Positions 5,636-5,976 of a stretch of DNA of 5,976 nt are shown here, one piece after another (position 1 is the stretch's first letter; every line of letters starts with the position of its first letter). The notes beneath the pieces were generated by a model that saw only the letters and a program-made list of their open reading frames with translations, was not told the DNA's origin and made no database searches. A program made the position numbers and the translations under genes. The stretch covers positions 1 to 5,976 of the forward strand of contig SDZP01000220.1 of assembly GCA_004144935.1 (NCBI GenBank), in the 5' to 3' direction. This DNA is from Caulobacteraceae bacterium. Its GTDB lineage: Bacteria > Pseudomonadota > Alphaproteobacteria > Caulobacterales > Caulobacteraceae.

Positions 5636-5968
5636 GTGGACAAGGCATTTGTGGCGCAGCGTGTGGCCACCAAGCTGTTCTCGACCGAGAAGGCCATCGA
5701 TGCGGCCATGGTCGAAGCGGCTGAACTTCTGGCCGGCGCCGTAGAGGCTCGCGCCCAGCTGAAACTGTCGGCGGTGACCGGCGACAAGGCGCAGGCCAAG
5801 CTGGTGGAGGCCATCAGCGCCCTCGCCCTGGCCCGTACCGCCATCGTCGACATGCACCACGAAATGGCGGACCTGAAGCTCCGCGTCGGCATCCGCACCA
5901 AGCTGATCGGCGTCGAAGAAAAGCCCGACACGGGCGGCCAGACCGGCCACCTGCGCGACGTCGGCTAA
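5636..5968 (+). CDS. Small helical protein of unknown function
   Basis: I do not recognise this protein. The preferred start GTG 5636 gives 110 residues beginning MDKAFVAQRVATKLFSTEKA; GTG 5630 would add two residues. It has no signal peptide, membrane segment or cysteine, so it is probably cytoplasmic. Residues 1-85 are Ala/Leu/Glu/Lys-rich and look like three or so amphipathic helices, with a turn near SAVTGDKAQAK (45-55) and a HH pair at 74-75. A short, more varied strand-like segment follows (RVGIRTKLIGVEEKP, 83-97) before a flexible tail. The composition could suit a helical-bundle partner or scaffold protein, but no function is claimed. Codon bias matches the neighbours, and the excellent ribosome site and upstream promoter indicate a real, expressed gene. 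It is divergent from the kinase. Only 8 bases of the window follow its TAA. Confidence 0.8.
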   Translation: MDKAFVAQRVATKLFSTEKAIDAAMVEAAELLAGAVEARAQLKLSAVTGDKAQAKLVEAISALALARTAIVDMHHEMADLKLRVGIRTKLIGVEEKPDTGGQTGHLRDVG

Positions 5969-5976
5969 TCAGCCTA

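Overview
This is a very GC-rich window with dense coding and short gaps. Codon use is strongly biased to G/C in the third position. Gene content, together with motifs resembling CtrA (TTAA-N7-TTAA) and CcrM (GANTC) sites in the gaps, suggests an alphaproteobacterium, probably Caulobacteraceae (Caulobacter, Phenylobacterium or Brevundimonas type). That placement is inferred from protein and motif style; no rRNA or other marker is present.

Positions 1-3029 are a rightward block. It opens with the C-terminal end of an M16 (insulinase-type) metallopeptidase, whose first 49 bases are an exact reverse complement of bases 66-114; this is probably a fold-back at a contig end. It is followed by thiD (HMP/HMP-P kinase, thiamine synthesis; 4-base overlap), a secreted protein resembling the surface-adhesin E family, a nucleotidyltransferase-like protein (NTP_transf_6/DUF925) and a PhzF/YddE-type isomerase-fold protein. 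The last three are closely spaced and may be co-transcribed. A strong hairpin directly after the PhzF stop codon separates this block from the leftward genes.

Positions 3111-5453 are read leftward. They hold a large hybrid sensor histidine kinase (transmembrane, periplasmic sensor, HAMP, HisKA, HATPase, receiver) and, downstream of it, a small secreted basic helical protein with an internal duplication. No partner response regulator or phosphotransfer gene is visible.

The 5454-5635 gap is divergent and relatively AT-rich. It contains a plausible -35/-10 pair, near-matches to the CtrA box, a 12-bp palindrome and a GANTC site. From it a short, unrecognised all-helical protein (5636-5968) is read rightward to the window end. 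I saw no RNA genes, CRISPR, transposons or phage genes, and nothing that clearly amounts to a new multi-gene system. The points most worth a second look are the fold-back at the left end and the divergent control region beside the orphan kinase.
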